Counted from the stretch's first letter, positions 44,072-55,748 are shown. The stretch is 64,000 bases of DNA from Tachypleus tridentatus (GCF_004210375.1 NC_134825.1:69121558-69185557), one strand, 5' to 3'. Numbers and translations: made by a program. The notes: generated by a model not told the origin, from the sequence alone.

Positions 44072-44101
44072 CATCCTTTCCTGAAACTAGGAGACGAGTA
44101 A
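44072..44101 (+). CDS. PAK-like kinase, probable terminal exon
   Basis: After the acceptor TTATTTTACACACAG the sequence reads HPFLKLGDE then TAA at 44099-44101. PAK genes commonly start their last exon at the HxFLK motif of the final kinase helix, with about 25 residues following; here only four follow before the stop. The exon is very short, so the call depends on its position downstream of four good PAK exons and on the HPFLK match. If right, the product would lack the usual conserved tail. Confidence 0.5.
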   Translation, partial: HPFLKLGDE

Positions 44102-44229
44102 CAACTTTTTCATCTCTCCAAGTGTCACAGATTTTTTTTATGTTTATTTTAATATCTGTTATTTTTTATGTTTATAGAAATACATGTATATTGTTAAATG
44201 TGTGTTGTGTTCGACCGACCTACCTGTAA

Positions 44230-44501
44230 GGCCTGGCATGGCCAAGCGCGTAAGGCGTGCGACTCGTAATCCGAGGGTCGTGGGTTCGCGCCCCCGTCGA
44301 GCTAAACATGCTCGCCCTCCCAACCGTGGGGGTGTATAATGTGACGGTCCATCCCACTATTCGTTGGTAAAAGAGTAGCCAAAGAGTTGGCGGTGGGTGG
44401 TGATGACTAGCTGCCTTCCCTTTAGTCTTACACTGCTAAATTAGGGACGGCTAGCACAGATAGCCCTCGAGTAGCTTTGTGCGAAATTCCAAAACAAACA
44501 A
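44230..44501 (+). repeat. SINE family A, full length, close to consensus
   Basis: Complete from GCCTGGCATGGCCAAGCG to GCGAAATTCCAAAACAAACA. Body segments are nearly free of changes, so this is one of the youngest copies. The B box reads GGGTTCGCGCCCCCG, a subfamily variant shared with the copy at 10781. Confidence 0.9.
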
Positions 44502-44789
44502 GTTATACAGGATTTGAAGATATTAATTTTTATGAATCGGGAAGAAAAGAAAAACCAACTCATTTCAAATTATTATTTCGTTTACCACAATGAACATTTT
44601 GTTTTACAATTATGTTCGAATACAAAAGTACAAACAAACTAAAGAAAAGGGTAAAAATTGGTGTGAAATATGTATCCTCATTCATTATGACTTTATAATG
44701 AAAGTCTATCTTAGTCTCATAAACTGTGTTGTGATCTTTCTTTTATGTATTGTATTTTGAACATCTCGTTTCAATGACCAGCAATAATT

Positions 44790-44918
44790 GGCCATCATGT
44801 TGATGTTTCACCTTCTCTGATATCTACTCTCCATTTCCTGATGTTTTGATGAAGCAGTCAAATTGCTTTTCCGTCGCTTTAGTCGCTCTGATCTGGCTAG
44901 TCCAGCGAACGTCAAAGT
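44790..44918 (-). pseudogene. hAT transposase C-terminal fragment
   Basis: The minus strand encodes FDVRWTSQIRATKATEKQFD before a stop. This matches the FDARWASQIRATK block of the hAT remnant at 13630-13672, at nucleotide level too (CTTTGACG...GCTAG.CCAGATCAGAGCG), so both derive from the same hAT family. Only the piece around the conserved RW survives; a SINE abuts it. Confidence 0.6.
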
Positions 44919-44920
44919 TA

Positions 44921-45170
44921 TGGCTCTCGTCTCGTAACCTGAGGATCGCTGGTTCGAATCCCTTCTCGTCCTAACGTGTTCGCCATTTCAGCTATTGGAG
45001 CGTTATAATGTTGCGGTCAATCCCACTTTTTATTGGTAATAGAGCATCTCAAGAATTTGCAGTGGGCGGTGATGACTACCTTCCTTCCCTCTAATTCTAC
45101 GCTCCTAAATTAGTGGCGGCTAGCGCACATAGCCCTCATCTAGGTTTGCGCAAGATTCGAAAACATAAAC
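44921..45170 (+). repeat. SINE family A, diverged
   Basis: Starts within the anticodon arm (TCTCGTCTCGTAACCTGAGG), B box GCTGGTTCGAATCC, whole body with many changes, tail AAGATTCGAAAACATAAAC. Confidence 0.8.
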
Positions 45171-45186
45171 ATTTTGAAGAAACCTA

Positions 45187-45297
45187 GTGGTATGTCTGTC
45201 TGTAGACTTAAAACGCTAGAAACCCGGTTTCGATACCAGTGGTAAGCAGAACACAGATAGCCTATTGTGTAGCTTCGTGCTTAATTGCAAACAAGCT
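45187..45297 (+). repeat. Short SINE family B
   Basis: GTGGTATGTCTGTCTGTAG head, CCCGGTTTCGATACCAGTGG with a good B box, GCAGAACACAGATAGCC body, TTAATTGCAAACAAG tail. Confidence 0.7.
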
Positions 45298-45548
45298 GTT
45301 CATTTTAACATTATAAGTAAATACTATGGTTTGTATCATAAATCATAATAAGTCTTTATTAAAGACTTTCATGCTATTGTAGTAAGTTGTAGATCATTAA
45401 TACTTTTGTTTTGAGCTTATTTATTGATTACGAATATTATCTTATTGAACTTTACAGTAAGGAAGAATATTCTTGAAACAAGCACAACGTTTCTATCACT
45501 AGTGTGATCATTTTTGAAAACTTGAGAATAATTTCACCAGTATATGTA

Positions 45549-45660
45549 TTTTTCTTATAGCAAAATCACAATGGGCTAGTTGCTCTGTCAACCGAGCGGA
45601 ATCGAACCCCTGTGTTTAGCGTTGTAAATTAGAAGACTTTCCGCTCTTCCAGAAGGAGAT
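45549..45660 (-). repeat. Short SINE family B2
   Basis: Minus strand: CTTCTGGAAGAGCGGAAAGT head, AGGGGTTCGATTCCGCTCGG B box, AGAGCAACTAGCCC body and CTATAAGAAAAA end. Confidence 0.65.
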
Positions 45661-46012
45661 CGACCGACCGTTTCACCAGTGATTTAAACGTTGTGCCTGT
45701 TCTATAAATATATTCTTCCTTACTGTAAAAACTGTAATTTGTATTATTATAATTTTCGATCATTGTTAAAATGATTCTTACGTTTGTGTGATATGACAGT
45801 GTTGTTAGGAATAAATTAATTTTAACGCTCTCCTTGACTCTGTGGTAAGTTTAGAAGTTATTGATTTTAAAACGCACATCACGAGACAGGAAAAGGTTTT
45901 TATTTGTTTATTTATTTATATTTTGACGAAAAAAAGCAACAACATCCTGTTGCGGCATTTGTTGAACTGTTGTGAAAATTTATGAGTTTTAACTGGTTAT
46001 TTGTTTGTTTTG
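45661..46012. other. Non-coding; part of an imperfect inverted arrangement
   Basis: TTTACAGTAAGGAAGAATAT (45455-45474) and its complement ATATTCTTCCTTACTGTAAA (45709-45728) form a perfect 20-bp inverted pair around the family B2 SINE. A shorter pair CAAGCACAACGTTT / AAACGTTGTGCCTG lies just inside. The SINE appears to have inserted into the loop of a hairpin or MITE. Confidence 0.5.
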
Positions 46013-46277
46013 TTTTGAATTTCGCGCAAAGCTACTCGAGGGCTAACTGCGTTAGCCGTTCCTAATTTAGCAGTGTAAGACTAGAAGGAAGGCAGCTAGT
46101 CATCACCACCCACCGCCAACTCTTGGGCTACTCCTTTATCAACGAATAGTGGGATTGACCGTCACATTATAGTGCCCCACGGCCGAAAGGGCGAGCATGT
46201 TTGATGCGAGCGGGATTCGAACCCGCGACCCTCGGATTTCGAATCGAACTCCTTAACACGCTTGGTCATGCCGGCCC
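46013..46277 (-). repeat. SINE family A, full length
   Basis: Complete minus-strand copy from GGCCGGCATGACCAAGCGTG at the head to a GAATTTCGCGCAAAGCTACT tail; close to consensus. Confidence 0.9.
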
Positions 46278-46779
46278 TTTTGACTGGTCTTAAAGGATGT
46301 GTTTTGCATAATATTTAAAGCGGTGACAAATCTCCCTCGCCCAGATAAAAGTACTAAAGTATCGATATAAAGTGTTACTTTTGGAGAAACTTGTAAATGC
46401 AAGCTTTCTAAATGATCTTCGTGTGTAAAATGCAGTCGCTGTGGATGATCTGGTGCTTTTTAATAACCAAAATACAAAAATTACATCGTAAACGTGGAGA
46501 GCAAGCAACCAATTGAAAGTAAAACATATACTTAACAAGGGGAGTTGGAAAAATAACGGTTTTGATGAGAATTAATTGAATTTCGCGATTGTAGTGATGC
46601 TAATGAATACAAGGATGATATTGATGATGTTATGATTGAATCTCCGGTTCTGAATGATGCTGAGAAGTTCAGGATAACCTTGATGTAAGTACCACTCCTG
46701 TTTATCGGAAATTCTCCCCAAGAAATTTCTGCAGTGAGACATATCTCCACTTTAAAGACAGAATTACGCTGCGGACCAA

Positions 46780-47430
46780 TGCCCAAATTTTGACATTTAA
46801 CTCACCACGTCCACCTGCTACCATCAAGACGCTTCTGTTCTTCTCCAGTCCAGAGTATGTACACTGAGTCTCATGAACCTTCTCTACACCTCTGCCGTTT
46901 GCAAATATCTTTACTGTATACTTCAAATCTTCGATTCATACAACAGCATTTCACTTGCGACTGTGTTTTTCTTTCTCAGTAGTCCATGTTTGTTTCATAA
47001 TTGATGGTATGCCATTGTTTCTTTTGGCCTTCATATCCAGGTACAGTTGGCAGAATTGGGTTTGTCCTTAGATGACGTTGCTGTCTCCACTGGTCAGTCC
47101 ATTCGACCATGGCTTATTACCATCTCCAAATGTGGCTTTTCATTTGGTCATCTGAAGAAGTCTCGATTGGAAATACCGTCTTCTATTTGCCAAATATCTT
47201 TCAAACCATCCTTCCATTACTATTTATACTGATGGTTTGAAATCAAGTGACTCTGTGGGCTCTACCATGTGGTTTGGTGGTTGCATACAGAATCCCCTCT
47301 GCAGTTTTTATGTTCACTGCCGAATTGTGTACTATTTCTTTTGCCCTCACTGATAAATTGAAAAATTTATTGATTGACTAACTAATTTCCTCTGATCTTG
47401 TTATATCATTAATCCTTTTTGCTTACTACA
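46780..47430 (+). pseudogene. jockey-like LINE 3' fragment (RT end and RNase H)
   Basis: In broken plus-strand frames: a PVQSMYTESHE-type segment near 46850-46875, then GLHIQVQLAELGLSLDDVAV near 47030-47095, GQSIRPWLIT, HLKKS and the RNase H core (IYTDG near 47225, then SVGSTMW, IPS.VFMFTAELCTISFA). It is the same family as the LINE at 30240-33080, whose 3' part breaks off where this one continues. Several frameshifts; dead. Confidence 0.75.
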
Positions 47431-49202
47431 CCAAACTTCTAGATATTGCATCATCATGCTGTAATGAAAAGCTTCCTCTAGTAAACAAACATTTAAATCA
47501 AAATATTAAATACACAATTTATTAGTACAGAGTACTTTTAAAAGTCCACGACCCCTCCAATAATTTAGTTTTACGAGGAACACTTTGCATTACTTGTATT
47601 CTCTGTCAGTTTACTGTCTAAATATAGGTTTACATTCAAACATAAATATTTTATAATTTTCTTAGCTGTTTTGTTATGAAACGTACACTAACTGGATCTT
47701 TGGTTGAAGTTGATGCTGATTGTGTGAGTTTACAAATCGTATGATTAAAAGTTGCATGCTCTTACATTGTGATATTATCAGATACACTGATTTCACAGGA
47801 CTGTAACTAGGTATCTTCCTATAGCTGGGGCAGTTGTTCTAACAATTTGTGCAACTAGCCCTCTTTCCTATTGTATAGGGCCCATGCTTTTGTCCATGTC
47901 TCAGTCTCATCCTAACATTGTAATTTCAGGTAGGTAAATATAGTGATAATGACTGGTAGGGTTGTCAGGAGTTTCAATGTTAGTTGCCACTGTGATTGAT
48001 ATAAAAACTACTTGTGTGAGATAACTTCATCACTGCCAATGTAAATGTCTTTTGATATACCTTGTCTATTGCCATCATTGCTTGGAGGATCCTTGGCTTT
48101 CCTTGAAATACTTTACCATTGTAGATTGGTTTGTAATTAATTGAACACTTCGTTCCAGCTCAGAGAAACCATTGGAAGAATTTTGCTCCAGAAAAGTGTG
48201 CTTTGAAATGTAGTGGACGATCCAGAGGTTAATACACATTCTGTGCCTGTACAACTTTCTTAATGACATCCTCTGATGGTGCTTACCATGAACTGGAACT
48301 AATGCGTTATTGTTGATTCGGTTATCACCCTCTTTATGGACATTTGCGTAACTTCAGAAATTAAGTTGTGAGGTACAGCCACAGGTAGACTAGACTCAAT
48401 TAGCATGGTAAAGATTGATGATAGCTCAATAGCAGTTGGGTCCTCATCAACGGGGTCTGCCAGGTCAAACCTGATGTCTTAGAATGGTTGTGAAGGGTTC
48501 CAGGTAGTTTATCTTACTAAAGATTATATTATTTTATAAGTTTCTTCTTTAAAAGCATAGAAACGAGAATATTTAGTACAAACAGAATGAAAAACAAACA
48601 TAATTGACTAATTCAGAAAACAAGAGAGTCAGAAGGGTTAATTGCTTCATTTTAAATTTTAAGAATCAGGATTAAAATGTGAGGTCAAATGTATTTTGAT
48701 TCACCTACTCATAAATATTTTGATTTGATCCAATCAAACTATCTCCCGTTACTGTTACTGAAAACATAAAATGTGTTCCCACTTCCCCCTAATATAGTCT
48801 GAGTATTTTCTTTACTGTCATCTTTTCTATCAAAATTCAGTCCCTGCCGAATATTTCAATGCCAATATTAAAATATTTTATCATTCACGTCAGTGAAAAT
48901 AACACTTTCACAATATCTTCAAATAATTCTCTACTGGTAAGTAATAACAAATATATTTTTCAAATTCTTAACATTAAGATGAAGTTGTTAACATTCTTGC
49001 TATGAATAAGTTGAAGTACATATGCCACGAACTTTTACAGAGTTACGTTCAAAATTTAATTACACTACTTTATATTCAATGCATATGAATAAACTTGGTG
49101 TCGAGATGTAGTTAAGAAATTAAAATGTAATATCATATAAGTTTTACTTTCTTAATTTTAAAATAAATAAATTCTCAAGGTTCCCTTGTATAACTATATA
49201 TG
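47431..49202. other. Non-coding, with one unexplained open stretch
   Basis: AT-rich. On the minus strand, 48300-48480 is open for about 60 codons with a non-random look (DPVDEDPTAIELSSIFTML, then LPVAVPHNLISEVTQMSIKR). A further 64-codon frame lies at 48075-48269. I recognise neither; they may belong to one decayed element. 49030-49140 repeats sequence seen at about 17960-18060. Confidence 0.35.
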
Positions 49203-49318
49203 TATTTTCTTATAGCAAAGCCACATCTGGCTATCGGCTGCCTCTCTCAAGGTGAATCAAACCCCTGATTTTAGCGTTGTAAATCCGAATAATTACTGCT
49301 GTCTTACCGGCGAACTGT
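49203..49318 (-). repeat. Short SINE family B2
   Basis: Minus strand head GTTCGCCGGTAAGACAGCAG, GGATTTACAACGCTAAAATC, a weakened B box GGGGTTTGATTCAC, end GCTTTGCTATAAGAAAA. Confidence 0.65.
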
Positions 49319-51299
49319 TGTATGAGAATCATGAAATTTGTTCTCTAGGTCTTTAACTTCTCCAATTTACTTATCAACCCTCACTGAAGTATGGAATTTA
49401 ACGTGAATTACGTTTCAATACAACCAATGAAGATTTGAGGTTCAATAAAATTATATATTGAATAGTTCCAAATGCATTAGTGGCTGATCTGAGGGGCATT
49501 TTTTGAATTCATTCAGTTTCATTTTCAATGATGCAATGGAACATTATGCCTCAGGGATGTAACATTTAATATTAAAGCAATGCACTTGTACAGTATACTT
49601 GTATATCTACTCAATAACAATTAATATGTAATGGTGTTAAAAAGCAAGAGGTGTCAAGGAGTTATTAATAAATTCAATTCTATTTATTCCTGAAATGTGT
49701 TAATCTTTGGCCTTCCTGAATTTAACTAGGGCACTTTCAAAGTGCTTGTCTGGAACTTTTTTTTTTAATTCTAGTTTGAAATTATTGTTAATATCTTCAC
49801 TAAACAGATTTATCTGTAAGGTAAAAAAAATTACATCTGACAAAATGGTTTAAATAATTTGAATAAATGTACATCAGTGAAATTAAGATTGTCCTTCTTG
49901 TTTTGATATCATGCACAGCTTCAGCTGTAAAGTTTAAAATCTTGCAGAATTTTTTTTTTTTTGGTGGGAAGCCACCTAATAAGAAGCTCAAATATACTTT
50001 TAGGACTGGTAAATCCAAAATGTATGTCTTTTTGCCATGCAGTTCCTCATGAATGGTTAATCATAGAAAAAATATATCCAATGCTTCTTTTCCAAAGTAC
50101 ATCCCAGGAATTTTTTTTTGCAATTCCTAAAATTTCATAGTGATATATACATCAACATTGATCCATCAGCCTTCTTATGTGCTGAACATTCAATCTGAGA
50201 AAGTAAAAGACAAAGTTTCTTTTTATGAGGGGAATTTAATGAAAAAAAAACAACAAAAAACACTCAACTTTCTCATTTTCTTTGTTTGGTAAAATGACAA
50301 AGAATGGTGGATGCAATCTCTGCAACTACTTCATGAACTTGAACATTTTGTTTCATTGAAACATAAACATTTTTGTTAACTGTGTATTGTAGTCAGTGTT
50401 CTTTGCTTTATGATAAATACAGTGCAATTTTGCTTACTGCAATAACATATGGATTGACACAACAACTTATGAATGGACTGCTAGACGATCTTGTTGTATG
50501 TATGCTTTCATCCAAGGGATTAAGTTGACTGCACATTTTATGTTTATTCATCATTATTTTTAGGAAAATTACTATAAATTGCTTCAGTGGAAATCTGTGA
50601 ATTAAATATATTTCTCTAAACTAGTATAATTGTACATCCAGAAAGGAACGTTCAAAGTCTTTTTGTTTATTTTTTATATTGAAATATGCAAGTGGGTTCA
50701 TCTATAGAGAAGTAACCAAAGAAAGCTATTGCATAAAAACGTGATGCTTCTCCCCTCCCCCCACTACAGCTCACTTTCAAATTGCCATTTGTTACTACAC
50801 TGACATCAGTCATAAAATACACTTGAGATTTCTTTTAAGCCAAAACTAAGACAAATTAGAGAGAGTTATGTGGTATGTTTATGTAAAACTGAATGGGATA
50901 GATTCTTATAACAGGAGGTTCTCCAAGATGTTTATTACAAACTAATTCTGAGATCTCTGATTTTGTTCAAGAATGAAAAGATTAATCACAAAGTAAAATG
51001 CAGAAAATGAACATTTTTTATTAACATGTTTCTCAAGGTACAACCCCCGGCAGGTCATGACCCACTTTTCCTATTACAATACAACTCACATATAGGTTGT
51101 AGGCAAAGTTTCATATGTACTTATAATTTGGTGTTTTAGGCATCTTATAATATTTAATTCTTTAATATTGAGTAAATGAATAACAGGTAAGTGGTTAATA
51201 AACAGAAATGTACCAATTATATGAAGTTTATTGCAAAATTAATGAATTCAGTTTAAAAAAAAAAAGACATTTTCTTAGAAAATCAGCTTATTAGACACA
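49319..51299. other. Non-coding, AT-rich, nothing recognised
   Basis: Poly-T or poly-A runs (for example 49950-49963 and 50239-50248) and short overlapping frames only. Confidence 0.4.
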
Positions 51300-53137
51300 A
51301 GACCTGCAATGTTTAACTGCAAACCATGAAAGATATAGGTTAGGCTTGCTCTTGGTTGCTTTACAAAAGTTGAGACCTTATTAGCCATTTTTGAGGCCTG
51401 TCTGTATCCTCCCTTTTACAGCTATTATTGCATAGCATCCTACACACCTCTTTCTAGATTCTTCCTTTTGAACCTTCTGTCTCTATTAAACAGTGCTGTA
51501 CACTTGTGGCCCCACCAACACTTGGATTTCTTTTTCCTGGCTAAATATTTTCATCAGGAGAACCAATTAACAGCAAAATAATTGGAGATTCATTGGATAC
51601 AAGAAGGACCATTTGTTATCAGCATAACATTTATTAGAAGTTATCTATGCATTTACTACTGTAGTTCCTGTGAATAACTCCATAGCTATCTTTTCATACC
51701 ATATATTGGATTTCCTCAGCAGTACTGTGTATTAAGAGAACATCTAATCCACAAGATAACAGCTTTTTTTAGAGACACTGTAATCTACCCAACTCTTTGG
51801 TTTCTGTATTTCTTTACCAGCCCTTGATGTTTTACCTGTTGCAATACGTTTGTCATTGTATTCAGGAACAGTTGATAATGTGATAACATTTCTCTTATTT
51901 TTCCACTGAAATACCTTTATACCATTTTTATTTTCAAGAGCAGCTGTTTCTCATTCTTGAGGAACCCTTTGTGATTAGAACGTATTGTTCCAGAGAAATA
52001 TATTGTGTATAAGAAGATATTTGCCCAGTGAAACAGATGCATAGAAATTGTCTGTGAATAATGTAATTCTTATTTCAAGTTACAACAAGATCAGCCTTGT
52101 CACTACAGATACAGAAATACCTAAAGATTGGCAAATATCTCCTTTACAACAGTACAACTCTTAATTCTATGCATATATTTCAGAAGTACAAAGTTTAAAA
52201 AGATTCAAGCCATACTTGTCTTTTACCAGGAATTTATTTGTGGAAAAATATTCTGCTTTTAAATGGTAACATTCTCTCATCAATAACAATGTTTGGTCTG
52301 GTTTTATAAAGCATCTGAAATTTCTCTAGCAACATATCAAGTAGCAAATTGATTTTATAAGTTCTACCTGTATCTGGGACAATATTATTTGTAAAATGCA
52401 ACATTCTTAGGAGAAGCTTAAACATGTATCTTTCCATTGTATTTGGTTACAATATTCTCTCATACAGTTGGCTCTAAGCAATACACACACCTTGAACAAA
52501 ATGTTTACACCCACTCATATAAAGCACTAAACCTAAACACTTTATTATTTCTACTTGTGAAGTGGAAACCGAGCTCAGAGTCAAGATTTTCTTGTCATGG
52601 TACTTGCAGTAATAACTTGGTCTGCAAAACAACTTGTTTCACAGACAATCAAATCTGTGACTTAATCGGTCGCAAACAGAAAATAAACATCAAATGAATG
52701 AATTATGCTATCAGCTGATGAAGGCAAAGCTCTTCTTTACCTGTGAATGAGTAAGTGTATTGCTTGGAACTTACAAATTTCCAATTATTAGGAGATACTA
52801 CATTTATCTTATTGTCATTACTTGTATGTTCAATTTCATCATCCTCAGTTCCTACATTTGGCTCTTCAATGGAAAACAAAGATGAATCTTCTGGTTCATG
52901 AACTAAATTATTTAATGAATAATCCTGCACATCTGCATCTGAGCTATCATCTGAATCGTGGTAATCTTTTGCATTAGATTGGCATGCCATAAAACATACA
53001 GGAATTAATTTTTCCATACCTACAACAAGAATTGGTTGCAACCGAGGAAAGTATGTAGGGGTGCCTGTTGCAAGAAATATGTTAAATAACCAAGGGTGTA
53101 TGTGTGTAACTGTTGTTACTAAACACCATATGGTCAT
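51300..53137 (-). pseudogene. piggyBac transposase, decayed
   Basis: Read from 53137 leftwards, an acidic N terminus (DSDDSSDADVQDYS, 52700-53000) is followed by the conserved start IIHSFDVYFLFATD, stop, VTDLIVCETSCFADQVI (52640-52700). The 67-codon open piece 52234-52437 follows, with MERYMFKLLLRMLHFTNN, RTYKINLLLDMLLEKFQ and NIVIDERMLPFKSR, in which the IDE-M-PFK-R block carries a catalytic Asp of piggyBac (DDE_Tnp_1_7) enzymes. Next come DNFYASVSLGKYLL (second Asp) and SGTIRSNHKGFLK near 51950-52050. An eroded C-terminal half and a possible Cys-rich end near 51400-51440 close it. Many stops make it inactive. The 144-codon ORF at its N terminus has extra residues that need not belong to the original protein. 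Confidence 0.85.
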
Positions 53138-53606
53138 TTCTACTGCAAACTTTTATTGTTGAATTCACCTTACTTCCATGAAACTTCAGTTTTGCCCAGA
53201 ACAACTAATGCTATCCATCTGACTGATTATTCTCATTTGAGAAGTGCAAAGGCCAAAACCTTGAGATATCATCTGAACTACCAAAGAAGGACAACAGCTA
53301 TAAAAAATTCTCTCACAGTACAGCATTATAGCCACATCTCCCATGGACAGAATAGATGTGACAAGAAACAACAGTAGCTAGAACAGAGCCAACTTGACCA
53401 TATTGTGAAAACTACATATTTTAGAATAAATGATAAATTCAGAATAATACTGTATCAAAACAGAATGATGGTAATACAAAGTATATTTATATAACATAGC
53501 TTTAAGTGCTCCAAGTAATATCAGATTCAAACCTTACAGAAAGGAAATTATATACAGCTTTTCTGCATCTCACATTCATTCTACCCTTTTGCAATGTCAT
53601 TATGGC

Positions 53607-53632
53607 AGCAATAACAATAATAATAATAATAG
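53607..53632 (+). repeat. (AAT)n microsatellite
   Basis: Short run of AAT/ATA triplets (AACAATAATAATAATAATAG). Confidence 0.8.
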
Positions 53633-53919
53633 ATTTCCAATTTAATGGGGGACAATAAAAATAAGTTCTAGAAGTCAAATGTTAGTAAACTTTGGGAGAA
53701 ACATGTACTAGTGTATATGTGAATGATATCACAGACTGGCGATATCATTATGTTTTGCATAATAGCAATATCACTGAACAACCAATCAACAGTAGGAAGA
53801 ATTTTGTCTAATATAAATCTTGAAACAACATGTACAAAAATGTGCTTACTAGGTGCTTTGGTAAAAAACTACCATTCCAAAAATATTCTCATTCTAGTAA
53901 CAAATTACCTTAAGTGTCA

Positions 53920-54253
53920 TTAGGCTCTCAGATAACTTCTTTCTAACATCACTACATGGACACCGATTAACCCACATGAGTATAAATGGCAGACAACTCT
54001 CCAAACGTAACGAGGGAAGTAGTTTTCATACTCTGGATCTCCTTGTTTCAGGTGAAGTTTTGACATCACTTGAACTGAAATTTTCCCATTACTCCAAGCC
54101 TTCAAGCCATCATCCAACAACTCCAATACATGACATCTTGTGTTTACATCACTAGAGCAGATAGGAGAAAAGATTTTCAGTATGAGTAATGGCATTTCAG
54201 TCTGGTCTAGTACTGGGCAATGTGACATAATGTCATTGTCTAGAGGGAGAACT
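53920..54253 (-). CDS. Unidentified gene, exon 2 of 2 visible
   Basis: The acceptor is TTTAAACAG at 54254-54262. The phase (one base, then GTT) exactly complements the donor of the exon at 54532-54758. The frame encodes VLPLDNDIMSHCPVLDQTEM, then PLLILKIFSPICSSDVNTRC, then a helix-rich HVLELLDDGLKAWSNGK region and GDPEYENYFPRYVWR. It stays open to a TAA at 53920; the last 20-25 codons may be intron read-through, but I found no obvious donor. The alternating leucine pattern suggests alpha-helical (HEAT/ARM-like) structure. I do not recognise the protein. It is not similar to the piggyBac copy beside it. Confidence 0.5.
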
Positions 54254-54531
54254 CTGTTTAAACATCAAAATGATTTATAAGTTTTTACACCAAATACATC
54301 AGATGAAAGTGAAACAGGTGTTAACAAATAACATCCCAAAATGTAACTGTTTCATTATTATGAGCATGTATACAGGATGTGTTATATAGCCTTGTTTATT
54401 TAATTTAAGCATGATAATAAGAAAAATGTTGTAGAAAATAATTACACAAATTTTAAATTTTAGAAGCTGCATGTTAATTTCCAAATTTTTAAAATAAGTA
54501 TACAACTAATTGTAAGTGGACATATATATAC

Positions 54532-54758
54532 TTCCTTAGAACTTTCACATTTTCAAAATGGTGACATTTGTCTAATCCAGTTGTTTTTAACCACTGGTCA
54601 ATGGCCTGTGATGCTCCATTTGGATAATATTCACAAATAAATTTTAAAGGGTTTTCATCATACTTGCAGTTTAGTGGTCTGTAACAGTTAACAGAGATAG
54701 CAATCCAGTCCTCATTATTGAAAAGGTTTAGAAATATAGATGCCATATTCATAACTTC
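54532..54758 (-). CDS. Unidentified gene, exon 1 of 2 visible
   Basis: A 227-bp exon between AAATGTTTTAG (54759-54769) and AAGGAA|GTATATATAT. It encodes EVMNMASIFLNLFNNEDWIA, then ISVNCYRPLNCKYDENPLKF, then ICEYYPNGASQAIDQWLKTT and CHHFENVKVLRK. It has no internal stop, a balanced composition and amphipathic helices. The joined two-exon product would be over 150 residues of an internal part of a larger protein. Identity unknown; the exon structure and clean frame argue for a host gene rather than a repeat. Confidence 0.55.
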
Positions 54759-54916
54759 CTAAAACATTTGTAGGTTTACTTGCAAACAATACAATTTGTA
54801 GTTAAATAAATGTGTTTATTTTGCACATCTCTTGTTTTGTTTTATTTTTTTAACAATTGCCTTCAAAGGTCACTATAGAAAAGCTGGTTTTGATGTCTTT
54901 TTAAACTGCAATTATC

Positions 54917-55160
54917 ATGTACTCGTAATCTAAGGGTCTCGAATTGAAATCCATGTTACACCAAACACGATTGCCCTTTCAGCCATGGGAGACATTATTA
55001 TGTGCAGTTAATCCCACTATTCAGTGGTAAAAGAGTAGCTTAAGAGTTGGCAGTGGGTGGAGATGACTAGCTGCCTTTCCTCCATTGTTACACTGCTAAA
55101 TTAAAAATGACTAGTGCATACAGCCCTTGTGTAGCTTTGTGTAAAATTCAAAACAATCAA
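54917..55160 (+). repeat. SINE family A, diverged
   Basis: ACTCGTAATCTAAGGGTC anticodon arm, degraded B box (GAATTGAAATCC), complete body and GTGTAAAATTCAAAACAA tail; CpG sites are mostly lost, as in an old copy. Confidence 0.8.
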
Positions 55161-55547
55161 AAAATCAGTAATAAAAATATATGTAGTACAAATTCTGAAT
55201 TATACTATTTAACATGTTATACAGATAAAATTCTTTTTTAATCAATGATACTGACACAAATCAGCCAAGAAACAATACTTTGTTACAGAAGGAAATATTC
55301 TGGACAATCAATTGTAATTAAACACACTCAAACATACCTCTAGCTTCCAAAAGTAAACTACATTAAGTTAAGCATTTCTTCAGTATAATCTAGTTTAGTA
55401 TTTAATGGACAATACTGTATGCTGAGCTATGACCTGGCTTTATATATCCATAGTGTTTACACTCACCACAGCTGAAAGGACAGTAGGAACCAGAACTTCT
55501 TGAACTTTGCTTATTTCAGAACTTTGTTAGATGAAGGCAATTTGTAT

Positions 55548-55748
55548 ATAGCCATTCTTAATTTAGAACTAACACATATGGCCAGTCAACAGCATCAACC
55601 ACTAACTCTTGTCTTATGAAGCAGGTGAGGGATTTGATTTTACTCTTACAGTACACACAACATATTTTACAGCAAAATGTTGAGGATCATGTATTGGGAT
55701 CCACAGTCAGCACGTTTGCCCTTAGGCTAGACCTAGCCCACTCTGACA
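55548..55748 (-). repeat. SINE family A, very diverged
   Basis: Recognisable pieces in minus orientation: GCCATTCTTAATTTAGAACT, GCCAGTCAACAGCATCAACC, ACTAACTCTTG, then a TGATTTTACTCTTACAGTAC segment and a head remnant ending near 55748. Confidence 0.45.

Noticed and set aside
52437-52697. 86-codon plus-strand ORF
   Set aside because: Antisense to the conserved VTDLIVCET region of the piggyBac transposase.
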